Shown: in pieces, positions 45,530 through 53,779 of the stretch
How positions within the stretch are numbered: the first letter of the stretch is position 1
How the letters are laid out: each line of letters opens with the position of its first letter
NCBI GenBank assembly: GCA_025517525.1
Contig: JAOPJZ010000014.1
Span: forward strand, 27,648-91,647
Direction of reading: 5' to 3'
DNA length: 64,000 bases
Source of the DNA: Natronosalvus hydrolyticus
GTDB taxonomy: Archaea; Halobacteriota; Halobacteria; Halobacteriales; Natrialbaceae
The notes under the pieces: model-generated
Seen by the model: only the letters and a program-made list of their open reading frames with translations
The model's database searches: none
What the model was told of the DNA's origin: nothing
Program-made: the position numbers and the translations under genes

Positions 45530-46072
45530 TTACCTCGTCTCGAGGGTGCGTTCGATGGGGTCGGCAAGTTCGTCAGGGGCTTTGTAGCCGCGCTCGGCGT
45601 ACGCGACGGTATTCGACCGGTCGATGACGTAGGTGTACGGGACGCCCGAGGCATCCAGTCGCTCGGTCAGTGTGAGATCGGTATCCAGCCCAACGGTCCA
45701 GCGGCCGTCGTGGTCGGCCCACCAGTTCGCAACGTCTTCCCTGGTGACGGTTCGGCCAACAGGTTCGTTGGTTACCGACAGAAACTGCAGGTCATCGTGG
45801 TGGCCCAGGTCATCGTACACCGCCCCCATCGGCTCCATCTGCCGGGAGCAGACGCCACACCAGGTGGCGAAAAACTCGAGGACGGTCACCGTTCCCTGTT
45901 GGGGGACCGTTATTTCACCAGCCTGACTGCCCGGAGCGTCGATGCTCTCGAGTTCGACGTGCTCGACGCTACCGGTCGACCCCAGCGGGTCGATGAAGCC
46001 GGTTACGTACGCGCCACCCAGTGCGGTTCCGCTGAGTGCGGCTGCTCCCGCGAGGAGGTCGCGTCGCTGCAT
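45530..46072 (-). CDS. TlpA/ResA-like thioredoxin-fold protein
   Basis: 180 residues. A twin-arginine type export segment (MQRRDLLAGAAALSGTALGG) precedes a thioredoxin-like domain with redox motif WCGVC (about residue 73) and the cis-Pro region GVPYTYVID. It probably works outside the membrane as a reductant for SCO, CuA or heme-binding proteins, receiving electrons from CcdA. The ATG at 46072 is chosen over an in-frame GTG at 46081 because it begins 2 bases after the SCO stop. Confidence 0.87.
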   Translation of the reverse strand: MQRRDLLAGAAALSGTALGGAYVTGFIDPLGSTGSVEHVELESIDAPGSQAGEITVPQQGTVTVLEFFATWCGVCSRQMEPMGAVYDDLGHHDDLQFLSVTNEPVGRTVTREDVANWWADHDGRWTVGLDTDLTLTERLDASGVPYTYVIDRSNTVAYAERGYKAPDELADPIERTLETR

Positions 46073-46074
46073 CC

Positions 46075-46800
46075 TTACCACCCCTCGACGATCGTTCGGG
46101 CGTCGTCCACGATTGTAGAGGGAGCCGGCACGTCACCCGTGTAGGCCCGCTCGACGTAGCCGTCTTTGTTCGCGAGGAGGACCAGACTCGTGTGCATGAA
46201 CGCCATGTCCATGGTCTCCCCTTCCGAGTCCGATTCGGCATCCTCGGTTCGCTCGAACATACAGCCAAAGGTCTCTTCGACAACCTCCTGGGCTCGTTCG
46301 GGCGTCTCCGGACGAAGAGTAAACCAGTGCTCGAGGCTCCGTTCGACGCCGTGGCGCTGCTCGTAGTCCTCGAGGACGCTCGGAGTGTCGTGTTCTGGGT
46401 CGAAGGTGATGGGCATAAATGCGACCTCGTCGGCGTAGTCGTTCTCGACGGAGTCGGCTTGGACGTGACGAAGTACCGCCATGAGGCCCGGACACGCGCC
46501 CGGACAGCGGGTAAAGATGAACGTAAAGAGCGTGTGTCGCTCTCCGGTAAACTCCGTCGTCGTCACTGAACGGTCGAGTAGTGGGGCTGGCACCGTCGCG
46601 GTCGGGATCTGTTCCCCGTAAATCGGCCAGTCGACGTCGGCTTCGACCGTTCGGTCGTAGGCATCCGGCTCGTCCAGGACGACGTTGTCGTTTCCTCCTC
46701 GAAGCCCCAGACAGCCGGCCATCGTGGCTACGACGCCCGACCCGGCCACGGTGAGAAATCGTCGTCTATCGAAGGAGGGTGCATTCGAGTGTCGGTTCAT
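46075..46800 (-). CDS. SCO1/SenC-type copper chaperone lipoprotein
   Basis: 241 residues. The signal ends with lipobox-like MAGC (about residue 29). The thioredoxin-fold domain carries the SCO copper site: CPGAC in FTRCPGACPGLM and a distal His in MAFMHTSLVLLANKDG. SCO proteins deliver copper to CuA subunits, matching the CuA subunit II in this island. The first gene of the SCO-TlpA-CcdA operon. A perfect palindrome CGAATATCTTCG lies 70 bases upstream. Confidence 0.9.
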   Translation of the reverse strand: MNRHSNAPSFDRRRFLTVAGSGVVATMAGCLGLRGGNDNVVLDEPDAYDRTVEADVDWPIYGEQIPTATVPAPLLDRSVTTTEFTGERHTLFTFIFTRCPGACPGLMAVLRHVQADSVENDYADEVAFMPITFDPEHDTPSVLEDYEQRHGVERSLEHWFTLRPETPERAQEVVEETFGCMFERTEDAESDSEGETMDMAFMHTSLVLLANKDGYVERAYTGDVPAPSTIVDDARTIVEGW

Positions 46801-46864
46801 ATGGGTATCTGGGTGCAGTAACTCCTAATCCAGGGTCGTAGTTCCCGGTGCTCGAGAGGGGACC

Positions 46865-46876
46865 CGAATATCTTCG
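46865..46876. promoter_or_regulatory. CGAA-N4-TTCG site upstream of the SCO operon
   Basis: CGAATATCTTCG matches the palindrome perfectly. Its centre is about 70 bases upstream of the SCO ATG, farther than at the best sites. Confidence 0.5.
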
Positions 46877-46914
46877 CCGACGGGTTTTCGACGGTCCGTC
46901 GGACTCCTCGAGGC

Positions 46915-46989
46915 GATGTCTAGCTGGGCTCTCGATATCAATGTCTTGCTGGGCTCTTGACTACAATGTCTTGCTGGATTCTCGAGTCA
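46915..46989. repeat. 25-bp tandem repeat, three imperfect copies
   Basis: Units at 46915-46939, 46940-46964 and 46965-46989 share the core ATGTCTTGCTGGGCTCT. They lie in the 340-base gap between the halocyanin gene and the SCO gene; I see no gene in that gap. Confidence 0.8.
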
Positions 46990-47140
46990 TCTTGTTTCGG
47001 GATACTCGACGCCCAACCATCGGTGACCGCTCTCGAAAAGCGGTACACGAATGAAAGCGGAATCCGCTGACTGAAACCAGGAAAAATGCTCGAGCGCCGT
47101 ATTTTCGGTGATCTGCGGTCGAACCCGATTCAGACCGGAG

Positions 47141-47734
47141 TCACGACGGTGATTTCGGACCGTTCTCGAGGACGGAAATCGTTTCTTCGTTGAACTCCTC
47201 GAGGCCAGTTTGTACGCGAGATGGCAGCGCCGGCTGGGGGTCCTGGAGTGCGGTTTCCCCGGCCGGGTCAGGCCAACCGACGACGACACGGCCGATACCG
47301 CCGGTGACCTCGTGTGAAGTACAGACGTGCTGGGTATCGGCGTAGTCGTACACGCCTTCGACGTCGAAGATTCGCTCGAAGGTGTGTCCCTCGAGCCGGA
47401 GTCGCTGGCTGGACCAGGGAGTTGCGGACTTGGGAATCCGTCGTGGGCCGTGTGTATCAGGATGGTAGGCGGTCACGTCGTGGCGCCCATCCTCGTTGTA
47501 CCAGGTGACCGTCCCGCCAACGGTAATGTGGACGATTCTCGGCATGAATTGCGGGTATGGCGAGGACGTCACGCGCACCTCGACCGAATCCGCGGGGTCG
47601 CCCAGCTCACCCGTTCCGTCGATGTCTTCACTCGAGTCGTTGTCTCCCTGGATGGTTCCAAGGCAGCCGACGACACTCGTGGCGACAGTGCCGGTGCCGA
47701 GAGCGAGCGCTTGACGGCGAGTGAGTGGTGACAT
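47141..47734 (-). CDS. Halocyanin-like cupredoxin downstream of nirK
   Basis: 197 residues: a Tat-type lipoprotein signal (LTRRQALALGTGTVATSVVG then Cys), then a blue-copper domain. Copper ligands visible are His in YNEDGRHDVTAYH, and Cys and His in HVCTSHEVTGGIGR. The axial Met expected a few residues after that His is not present (Gly/Ile instead), so the site may be type 1 with an altered axial ligand. It follows nirK by 35 bases in the same direction, so it is a likely electron donor for NirK or a NirK accessory protein. Confidence 0.83.
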   Translation of the reverse strand: MSPLTRRQALALGTGTVATSVVGCLGTIQGDNDSSEDIDGTGELGDPADSVEVRVTSSPYPQFMPRIVHITVGGTVTWYNEDGRHDVTAYHPDTHGPRRIPKSATPWSSQRLRLEGHTFERIFDVEGVYDYADTQHVCTSHEVTGGIGRVVVGWPDPAGETALQDPQPALPSRVQTGLEEFNEETISVLENGPKSPS

Positions 47735-47769
47735 GGATGATTGATGTGGTGGTAGTGACGGTGAACGCG

Positions 47770-48891
47770 CTATTCGGGGTTGTCGTCGTACACGTCAGGG
47801 TCTTCTTCACCCTGTACGTCGATGACGGCGAGCGCTCCCTTGTGGACCACCCGCGAGAGGGCGTGGTCGACGATTTTGATCGGCCCCGGAACGGGAAGTT
47901 CCATCTCGCCGGCAGCGACCGTACCGGGTGCGACCGGGGTAGTTTCGACGTTACGAGCGGGATCAGAGAGCAGATCGCCGTCGCGGTACAGTCGGCTCCA
48001 GACGTTGCCGATCGGATGCCAGGCAGCGGTGAAGTTCGGGCCACCGACAGCCTGGAAAACACGGACGGTTTCTCCGACCTCGGCGGTCACCGGACCGTGC
48101 GCGCCACTCGGCGTGAACCCGTAGGCTTCCCCGTTCAACAGGACGTAAGTTGGATCCTCGTCCCTCGAGGCCTGGACGTCCCATGTGTGGTGGCCTTCCT
48201 CGCCCGGTTGGCCGTCGGTATAGAGTTCGTGCTGGCCGAAGTAGAACTCCCGGTCGACTTCGGGAAGGCCGTCTTCGGGCTCGACGAGGATGGCACCGAA
48301 CATCCCGGCGCTAATGTGGTGGTCCATGTTCGGAACCGCACAGTGGTAGATGTGGATGCCGGGATACTTCGTCTGGAACCGGAGACGGGCGGGTTCGTCA
48401 CCGGGTGCGATGGTCGTGGCTTCGGCACCGCCGCCGGGGCCGTACACCGCGTGGAAGTCGATGTTGTGCATGTCCATGTTGTACTCGTCGGGCACTTCGA
48501 AGGTGAGGTCAATCGTATCACCTTCGCGAACGCGGTACATCGGTCCCGGGACCTGCCCCTCGTAGGTCATATAATCGAACGTCACGCCCGGTTCGACTTC
48601 TGCCGTGGCTTCGATACACTCAATCGTCAGGTCGTGCGTTCGTGGCTCGTCCCAGTCGACTGGGTCGGGGATATCCGTGGGATCGGCAGCGATACTATCG
48701 ACATCCACCGCCTTCGCGTCGGCGAGGGCAGTGTTCTCGGTTTCGCTCGAACCCTCGTTACCGCCGTTTTCATTGCCGTTGCCGTTGCCGTCTTCGTCGT
48801 CATCGCTGCCCACACATCCAGCGATTGCGGCGACACCAGTTGCACCAATGCCTGCAAGGAACCGCCGTCGGTTGTGATATTGTCGGGTCAT
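47770..48891 (-). CDS. nirK: Copper-containing nitrite reductase NirK
   Basis: 373 residues with a twin-arginine/lipobox signal (NRRRFLAGIGATGVAAIAGC) and a Gly/Asn-rich linker, then two cupredoxin domains. The catalytic Asp and His are in MHNIDFHAVYG, the adjacent type-2 His and type-1 Cys in IYHCAVPNMDHHISAGMFG, and a further His in TAAWHPIGNVW. It reduces nitrite to NO outside the membrane. TACTTATACAA at about 48922-48932 gives a transcript start just before the ATG. No clean CGAA-N4-TTCG site is seen here, although AGTT-N6-AACT (48939-48952) lies just behind the TATA box. Confidence 0.93.
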   Translation of the reverse strand: MTRQYHNRRRFLAGIGATGVAAIAGCVGSDDDEDGNGNGNENGGNEGSSETENTALADAKAVDVDSIAADPTDIPDPVDWDEPRTHDLTIECIEATAEVEPGVTFDYMTYEGQVPGPMYRVREGDTIDLTFEVPDEYNMDMHNIDFHAVYGPGGGAEATTIAPGDEPARLRFQTKYPGIHIYHCAVPNMDHHISAGMFGAILVEPEDGLPEVDREFYFGQHELYTDGQPGEEGHHTWDVQASRDEDPTYVLLNGEAYGFTPSGAHGPVTAEVGETVRVFQAVGGPNFTAAWHPIGNVWSRLYRDGDLLSDPARNVETTPVAPGTVAAGEMELPVPGPIKIVDHALSRVVHKGALAVIDVQGEEDPDVYDDNPE

Positions 48892-49196
48892 TGTCCTCGC
48901 CAGAGTGTAGGCACGGACATTTGTTGTATAAGTATCATAGTTCCCACCAACTGGAAGTCTATACTGACGTGTTCGCCTTACTCTTTAAATATTAAAACCC
49001 CCCTCAGTATGCAGGTGTCCAATTTTACTGAACATCACTGAACGTCTTGGAAAATATAATGGCCGCTGAAACCTCCCTATGAGCATTCGATCGACTGCCA
49101 CTTCGTCGATGGTCCCGCCGAAAAACGAACCGTTTTTTGGAAGTCGATCGTAAATCGTGTTCCCATCCGCAAATTGCACCGCAGCTATTAACGGAC
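48892..49196. other. nirK promoter region
   Basis: About 300 bases. It contains the nirK TATA box (about 48922-48932) and an AGTT/AACT inverted repeat at 48939-48952. A half site GTGTTCG occurs at about 48969-48975. A T-rich stretch TTTAAATATTAAAACCCCCC lies near 48983-49003. I see no gene. Confidence 0.5.
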
Positions 49197-50402
49197 TTAC
49201 AGTCTCTTTTGCTCGACCAGGGTCGCTACGTCCGCCTCGAGGCGTTCGGCGAACTCCAGCCGTAACTCGCAGGCGTCCGATCTGGTAACGTGCTTGCGAC
49301 CACCTATCTGCGAAGAAATCGGGAGGAATTCCTCCATCGAGAACCCCATCCGCTCGAGGTAGTCGGCGACGGGTTTCGAGTGGATTCCCTTGTGGATGGC
49401 TTCTTCGACGAGATCAAAAAGTGGGTCAAATTCCGGGAGTACGATTCCTTCTGCGGTGACGCCCGCATCGCCCGAATCAATGCGCTCTCTATCCACCGTC
49501 TCTGCGGAGAGCTTCGTCTGCAGGTCCGTGTAGAGGTCATTTTCCCATCCGGCTGATCCGCCCGCTCCGTCGCCACCTGTTTCGTTCGGCGTCTCTCCGG
49601 CGATCCATACGTTCGTGTGGTGGATCGCCTCCATTACGGCGTCCACCCCCTCGACGAGTCGAAGCAGCTGACTGGGGAGGGTGGCATCCGGCGCTCGCCA
49701 CTCGACGGTGGGCATTTCGTCACGCAACCGCACCGGCGTCCAGACGACATCGTCCTGTGAGAAGTGTTCGGCGAAGACATCGGGGTCGATGCCGGCCTCG
49801 TCTGCGGCCGATTTGAACTCGTCGTAACAACGCCCGAGACGCCGGTGCCACTGGGCGACGGTGTCAACGTAGTGCCAGAGTTGCCCGTGTTTCGGAAACT
49901 CCGCGTATCCCATTTTTCGATAGCAGTACGGACGGGCCCCGTCGGCGATCCACTCCCCGTTCAGATACGGCGAGGAGTTACAGAGGGCGAGCGCTGGATC
50001 GAGAGCGATCAACGTATTGAGCTGGTCGACGACGTTTCGCTGCTCGAAGTGAACGTGGGTTCCGGCACAGTACTTCGAGAAATTAAAGTTCGATCCGACG
50101 ACCTGTTCCTGGATTCGCCCTCGCTCACCAGGTAATCGATCGATCGGACCGCTGTTTATCGGCGTGCCGAGTGGTACGAGTTTCTTCTCGAGTTCGTCGG
50201 CCCGGGTGAGAATATCATCCAGTTGGTCGACGAAGGTCGTCTGGAGGTCTGCGACCGTCTCGCATGGCGGCGTTTTCAACTCGAACAGCGGTTCCACGAA
50301 CTCTTCTTCGACTTGGTCAGAGTGGTCGATAAGGGATCCCGGGGAGGTGAGTTCCCCGTCACGATCGATTACCCAGTACTCGACCTCGATGCTTTTTTGC
50401 AT
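49197..50402 (-). CDS. gshA: Glutamate-cysteine ligase (GCS2 family)
   Basis: A 401-residue ATP-dependent carboxylate-amine ligase. The N-terminal IEVEYWVIDRDGEL, the central AGTHVHFEQRN and the WRAPDATLPSQLLRLVEGVD segment match the GCS2 (GshA) family of haloarchaea, which make gamma-glutamylcysteine, their main low-molecular-weight thiol. The product would buffer thiols and NO-related stress. It stands alone between nirK and an aminoacylase-type gene. The start at 50402 (MQKSIEVEYW) agrees with the family; a TATA-like AAATATAC is only about 9 bases upstream, so the promoter is unclear. Confidence 0.9.
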   Translation of the reverse strand: MQKSIEVEYWVIDRDGELTSPGSLIDHSDQVEEEFVEPLFELKTPPCETVADLQTTFVDQLDDILTRADELEKKLVPLGTPINSGPIDRLPGERGRIQEQVVGSNFNFSKYCAGTHVHFEQRNVVDQLNTLIALDPALALCNSSPYLNGEWIADGARPYCYRKMGYAEFPKHGQLWHYVDTVAQWHRRLGRCYDEFKSAADEAGIDPDVFAEHFSQDDVVWTPVRLRDEMPTVEWRAPDATLPSQLLRLVEGVDAVMEAIHHTNVWIAGETPNETGGDGAGGSAGWENDLYTDLQTKLSAETVDRERIDSGDAGVTAEGIVLPEFDPLFDLVEEAIHKGIHSKPVADYLERMGFSMEEFLPISSQIGGRKHVTRSDACELRLEFAERLEADVATLVEQKRL

Positions 50403-50876
50403 TGATGTATATTTGTTATCGCCTTGGGGGTTCGGTGTCGGTCAGTATCGATTAGCTCCGGTCGCACCTGCTGGCGGTCTTGGCGGGACCGCGCGGTCGG
50501 AGACGAACGGCATTCATCCCTGACGGGCGTTGGGCCTCTCCGAAAACCGTACCGGCAGCAGTGTCCGATTGCATCGCGGGCTAGGGAACAGCGCTCAACA
50601 CAATAAAACCGATCTGCCTGCAAATGCCAGCACTCGATCTCACTCCTGAAGGTGGTTTCTGTCACCGGTATCACGTCGTGATCGACGTCTCCACGAGTAC
50701 TGAAGCGCGGAGACCACACTATCGAATGCCGTCACGGCCCATCCCCAGTCAGATCAGGAGACGGTCCAGCGACGGCCAGAAACGACCCGATGATCGGATC
50801 GAAACACGACGGGCATCCCATGGCCGGAACATGCCGGCGATGTCTTCATAAACCGCTTCGGCTAACGGATGGTCGT

Positions 50877-51719
50877 ATGGACACTACATTTGGCCCACTC
50901 GACGTGACTACTGCCGGACCGGGGGACCTCGAGGTCGTCGTTGTCGGTGGCGTCCACGGGGACGAAAAGAGCGGCATCCGCGCGGTGCGCCGCCTGCGCG
51001 AAGCCGACCTTGATCTCCGGCGAAGGGTTGCGTTCGTCCTCGCCAATCCGGCCGCGATAGACGCCGACGAGCGCTACCTCGACTCTGACCTCAACCGCGT
51101 GTTCCCCGGCGACCCGAACGGTGATCGGGAAGAACGGATCGCCGCACGACTCTGTGAACTGGTCGACGGTCGAACGACCCTCTCGCTGCACGGTACCGAA
51201 GCGAAGCCCACACCGTTTGCGCTCGTCCACAGCGATCAGGAACGGGAGTTCGAACTCGCCGCAGGACTTCCCGTGCCCCACGTCGTCGATCACTGGGGGG
51301 TGAACGAACGGACCATCACGACCTGTGGCTTTACCGTTGAAATCGAACTCACGTCCGAAAACTCCGAAGCAGCGGCGACGGCCGCCGAACGGCAGGCTCG
51401 AGCGTTTCTCCAGCGGGTGAACGCACTCCCCGGCGAATCACCTGAATCCGATCCCGACTTCTTCCACATGAGCGAGCCACTACCGAAGCCGTCCGGATCA
51501 TCCTACGAGGTGTACGTCGAAAACTTCGAACAGGTTCCACCGGGGACCGTCTACGCTAGCGTCGACGGACGAGAAGTGGTCGCTGACGAGGCTTTTTGGC
51601 CGATACTGCTGTCGGCAGAAGGGTCCGCGGATATCTTCGGCTATCGGGGGCACAAAATCGGCGAATCACTCGAGGCGGTCAACGAGACGTGGCTCAATGC
51701 GGACCGCGACGCTCCGTGA
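50877..51719 (+). CDS. Succinylglutamate desuccinylase/aspartoacylase family protein
   Basis: 280 residues of the M14-like zinc deacylase family (AstE/AspA). Zinc ligands are visible as the His-Glu pair in VGGVHGDEKSGIRA and a later His in TTLSLHGTEAK; the active-site region continues FTVEIELTSENSEAA. CTTCATAAACC at about 50844-50854 fits a leaderless ATG at 50877. The family hydrolyses N-acyl amino acids. Nothing nearby fixes the substrate. Confidence 0.87.
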   Translation: MDTTFGPLDVTTAGPGDLEVVVVGGVHGDEKSGIRAVRRLREADLDLRRRVAFVLANPAAIDADERYLDSDLNRVFPGDPNGDREERIAARLCELVDGRTTLSLHGTEAKPTPFALVHSDQEREFELAAGLPVPHVVDHWGVNERTITTCGFTVEIELTSENSEAAATAAERQARAFLQRVNALPGESPESDPDFFHMSEPLPKPSGSSYEVYVENFEQVPPGTVYASVDGREVVADEAFWPILLSAEGSADIFGYRGHKIGESLEAVNETWLNADRDAP

Positions 51720-51864
51720 ACTGAATCCTTGAGTCGCAGTAACCGAAAGCCAGAGGCCACGCTTGGGCCGCTTCGCGTGCTCGAGAGATTCATCTGACTG
51801 GCGGGGTGGTTAGCGTGACGGCGGTTCTCCTTCGGTTCGACAACGGCTCGACCCTGGTTATGGT

Positions 51865-52115
51865 TCACCCCCCTTCTTCGACCAGTTTGAGAACGTGGAC
51901 GTGATAGAGCGCTAAACGGACTTCAGTCGCCAGCGGCTCTGGTACATCGCCCGTTGTGACGCCCCGTTCTTTTTTGATGATGCCAACACGGCTATTCTCG
52001 AGAGGTAGCCGTTCGCTCGAGAAGCAGTTCGACGGCGGCACTGATTGGAAAGGAGTGCGTGGGCCGTCTCCGGTGAAATGTCGACACCTGATATCGGCGG
52101 TCCATTGTTACAACA
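51865..52115 (-). pseudogene. Degenerate DUF7344-type regulator
   Basis: Translated pieces in different frames join into a DUF7344-like domain: DISPETAHALLSNQ near 52090, ISAAVELLLERTATS, then after a frame change VGIIKKERGVTTGDVPEPLA and LALYHVHVLKLVEEGG ending at TGA 51865. The last piece closely parallels the ISLYQTHLPKLDELNV segment of the intact DUF7344 protein at 5166-5795. At least two frameshifts are needed. No intact alternative gene covers this stretch. Confidence 0.5.
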
Positions 52116-52165
52116 AACCGTATCAGATTGACGGGAATTGTACGGGTGGAGGCGGTGACTCTGCG

Positions 52166-52513
52166 TCACTCCTTCCAGATGATCGTGAGCACTTCGCCGT
52201 CCCTCTCGAGGGTGTCGTACGTATAACCCCGGTCCCGAAGTTTTGGAAACAGGAACTGCGGGGTCCGGTCGTTGCGCTGCAGGAGAACGGTTTCCTCGGG
52301 GATTTCTGCCAGCCGCTCGAGCGTTTGCTTCAGCGGGTGTGGCGGCCCGAGTGATCTGACGTCGAGGGTGACCTGTGGCCGATCGGTCGGTGCGCTGGTT
52401 TGGTCGGGGGGGATGTGGCTGGGACACACAGGATTGCCTTCGGCGCAGGGATACGTTACATTCGGTCCGAATGCGTTCGGGTCGGGCCCAGCAAAAGGCA
52501 CAAAGCGGGTCAC
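52166..52513 (-). CDS. DUF2249 domain protein
   Basis: About 115 residues. The C-terminal ~70 (VTLDVRSLGPPHPLKQTLER through DGEVLTIIWKE) are a DUF2249/SirA-TusA-like domain, a family that recurs in anaerobic and denitrification clusters. The N-terminal part (YPCAEGNPVCPSHIPPDQ) is short and Cys-containing. No ATG is available, so the GTG at 52513 is used; a TTG at 52528 is an alternative. It follows another DUF2249 gene and is probably cotranscribed with it. Function is unknown. Confidence 0.72.
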   Translation of the reverse strand: MTRFVPFAGPDPNAFGPNVTYPCAEGNPVCPSHIPPDQTSAPTDRPQVTLDVRSLGPPHPLKQTLERLAEIPEETVLLQRNDRTPQFLFPKLRDRGYTYDTLERDGEVLTIIWKE

Positions 52514-52636
52514 AGGAATTATCGTCAAAACGAATTGATTCTTGGTGAGGATCGAAACACAGTGTCGCCACCGGTGAGGCGAACCATCCGGATTGCTACG
52601 ATAATACCTATCAGGAGAGTCTGTTCCGAGCAGCTG

Positions 52637-52870
52637 CTATTCGGCCCGTTTTGGAAACTCCGCGACGAATTTCCCGGGTATTTCCTGCTCGACCTGATAG
52701 CCATCGACGTCGAAGGATTCGACTTCGGCCTGGAACTCGTAGAATAGCGGTTTGGGTTCGTGATCGTTGATAATCGTCAGCGAGTCGCCTGCCTCGAGTT
52801 CGGCGAACGCATCGTGAATCATCGGATGGCGTTCGGCAGGTGGAATCGTCCGGACATCGAGCGTTGTCAT
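52637..52870 (-). CDS. DUF2249 domain protein
   Basis: A 77-residue single-domain DUF2249 protein. The typical opening TTLDVRTIPPAERHPMIHDA, the INDHEPKPLFYEFQAE strand-helix and a VEQEIPGKFVAEF ending are present; it lacks the Cys of TusA. The ATG at 52870 is chosen by homology, and a perfect palindrome at 52912-52923 lies 47 bases upstream, consistent with redox control. It diverges from the HTH_10 gene at 53008. Confidence 0.85.
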   Translation of the reverse strand: MTTLDVRTIPPAERHPMIHDAFAELEAGDSLTIINDHEPKPLFYEFQAEVESFDVDGYQVEQEIPGKFVAEFPKRAE

Positions 52871-52911
52871 GCGAGTAGGCGGTTTGATTCGCCCATCCAT
52901 CGTCTTTCCTC

Positions 52912-52923
52912 CGAACGTGTTCG
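52912..52923. promoter_or_regulatory. CGAA-N4-TTCG operator (DUF2249 side)
   Basis: CGAACGTGTTCG, a perfect palindrome. Its centre is about 47 bases upstream of the DUF2249 ATG at 52870. Confidence 0.75.
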
Positions 52924-52958
52924 CTATTCACCGGTATTCCCTACTATTGAGAATTACA

Positions 52959-52970
52959 CGAACATATTCG
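52959..52970. promoter_or_regulatory. CGAA-N4-TTCG operator (HTH_10 side)
   Basis: CGAACATATTCG, perfect in the fixed bases. Its centre is about 43 bases upstream of the ATG at 53008. Confidence 0.75.
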
Positions 52971-52994
52971 GGACTGCGCCCACATAGGTACAGA

Positions 52995-53006
52995 CGAACG
53001 TGTTCA
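52995..53006. promoter_or_regulatory. CGAA-N4-TTCG-like site abutting the HTH_10 start
   Basis: CGAACGTGTTCA, one mismatch. It ends one base before the ATG at 53008, over the expected transcript start, where binding would repress. It may give negative autoregulation. Confidence 0.55.
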
Positions 53007-53007
53007 T

Positions 53008-53676
53008 ATGGCCCAAGCAACATTCACCGTAACACTTCCCGAACGGCTGTGGGTGCGAGAAGTCTCGAGTGCCCATCCGGAGACGTGCTTTCACGTCATT
53101 GCAGGCGTTCCGGGTGCAGATACAGGCTTTGCACTGGTCAGGCTAACAGGTCCCAACCTCGCGGAGGTCCTCGAAGATATGGACGATCACGACCAGTTGA
53201 CCGAGATCTCCCTGATTCAGTGGAGCGATAACGAGGCGACGGTTCACTTCGAGACGACGGCCCCACTGTTGTTGTTTTCCTCGCGGAACTCGGGGATGCC
53301 AATCGAACTCCCCGTCAAAATCAGGGACGGCGAAGCGACGATGGAAGTCACCGGGTCTCGAGCACGACTTTCCCAACTGGCCGAGCAGTTTTCACAGTTC
53401 GGGTTGCAGTATCACGTCGACAACGTCCAGGAGCGACTCCACGACAGCCAGTTGCTCTCGGAACGTCAGCAGGAACTGATCGTTGCTGCTGTCAAACACG
53501 GCTACTACGACACGCCGCGGTGCTGTTCGCTGACCGAACTCGCTGAGCGGCTCGGCATCGCGAAATCGACGTGCAGCGAAACGCTCCATCGGGCCGAGGA
53601 AGCGATCGTCAAAGAGTTCGTCGACAATCTTGCAAACGTCGATTCGGACGCGTTGATCGAGAAACAACTCGCCTGA
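53008..53676 (+). CDS. HTH_10 (Bat-type) regulator, NarO/DmsR-like
   Basis: 222 residues. The C-terminal HTH_10 domain is clear (LLSERQQELIVAAVKHGYYD, LTELAERLGIAKSTCSETLH). The N-terminal ~150 residues are a sensor-like domain with a Cys in HPETCFHVIAGVPG and two more in PRCCSLTE. Haloarchaeal regulators of anaerobic respiration (NarO, DmsR) have this layout, and its own promoter has three copies of the palindrome. It is therefore the prime candidate, with the 37016 protein, for the factor that reads CGAA-N4-TTCG. The leaderless start at 53008 fits the operator spacing. Confidence 0.85.
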   Translation: MAQATFTVTLPERLWVREVSSAHPETCFHVIAGVPGADTGFALVRLTGPNLAEVLEDMDDHDQLTEISLIQWSDNEATVHFETTAPLLLFSSRNSGMPIELPVKIRDGEATMEVTGSRARLSQLAEQFSQFGLQYHVDNVQERLHDSQLLSERQQELIVAAVKHGYYDTPRCCSLTELAERLGIAKSTCSETLHRAEEAIVKEFVDNLANVDSDALIEKQLA

Positions 53677-53702
53677 ACGTGGGCGTGAGTTATCGTCTCT
53701 AG

Positions 53703-53779
53703 AGTAGCCAGTGAAAATCATTGCTACCCTATCGCAAGACGACGTCGTGTTTGGTGTGGGAACCGTTTCACTGTCTACT
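53703..53779 (-). repeat. 78-bp hairpin element, copy C (reverse orientation)
   Basis: 77 bases. Arms AGTAGCCAGTGAAA (53703-53716) and TTTCACTGTCTACT (53766-53779) are near-perfect inverted repeats. Read on the minus strand the interior matches copy B: CCACACC..., then TTGCGATAGGGTAGCAATGA. It lies just behind the HTH_10 gene. Confidence 0.75.
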
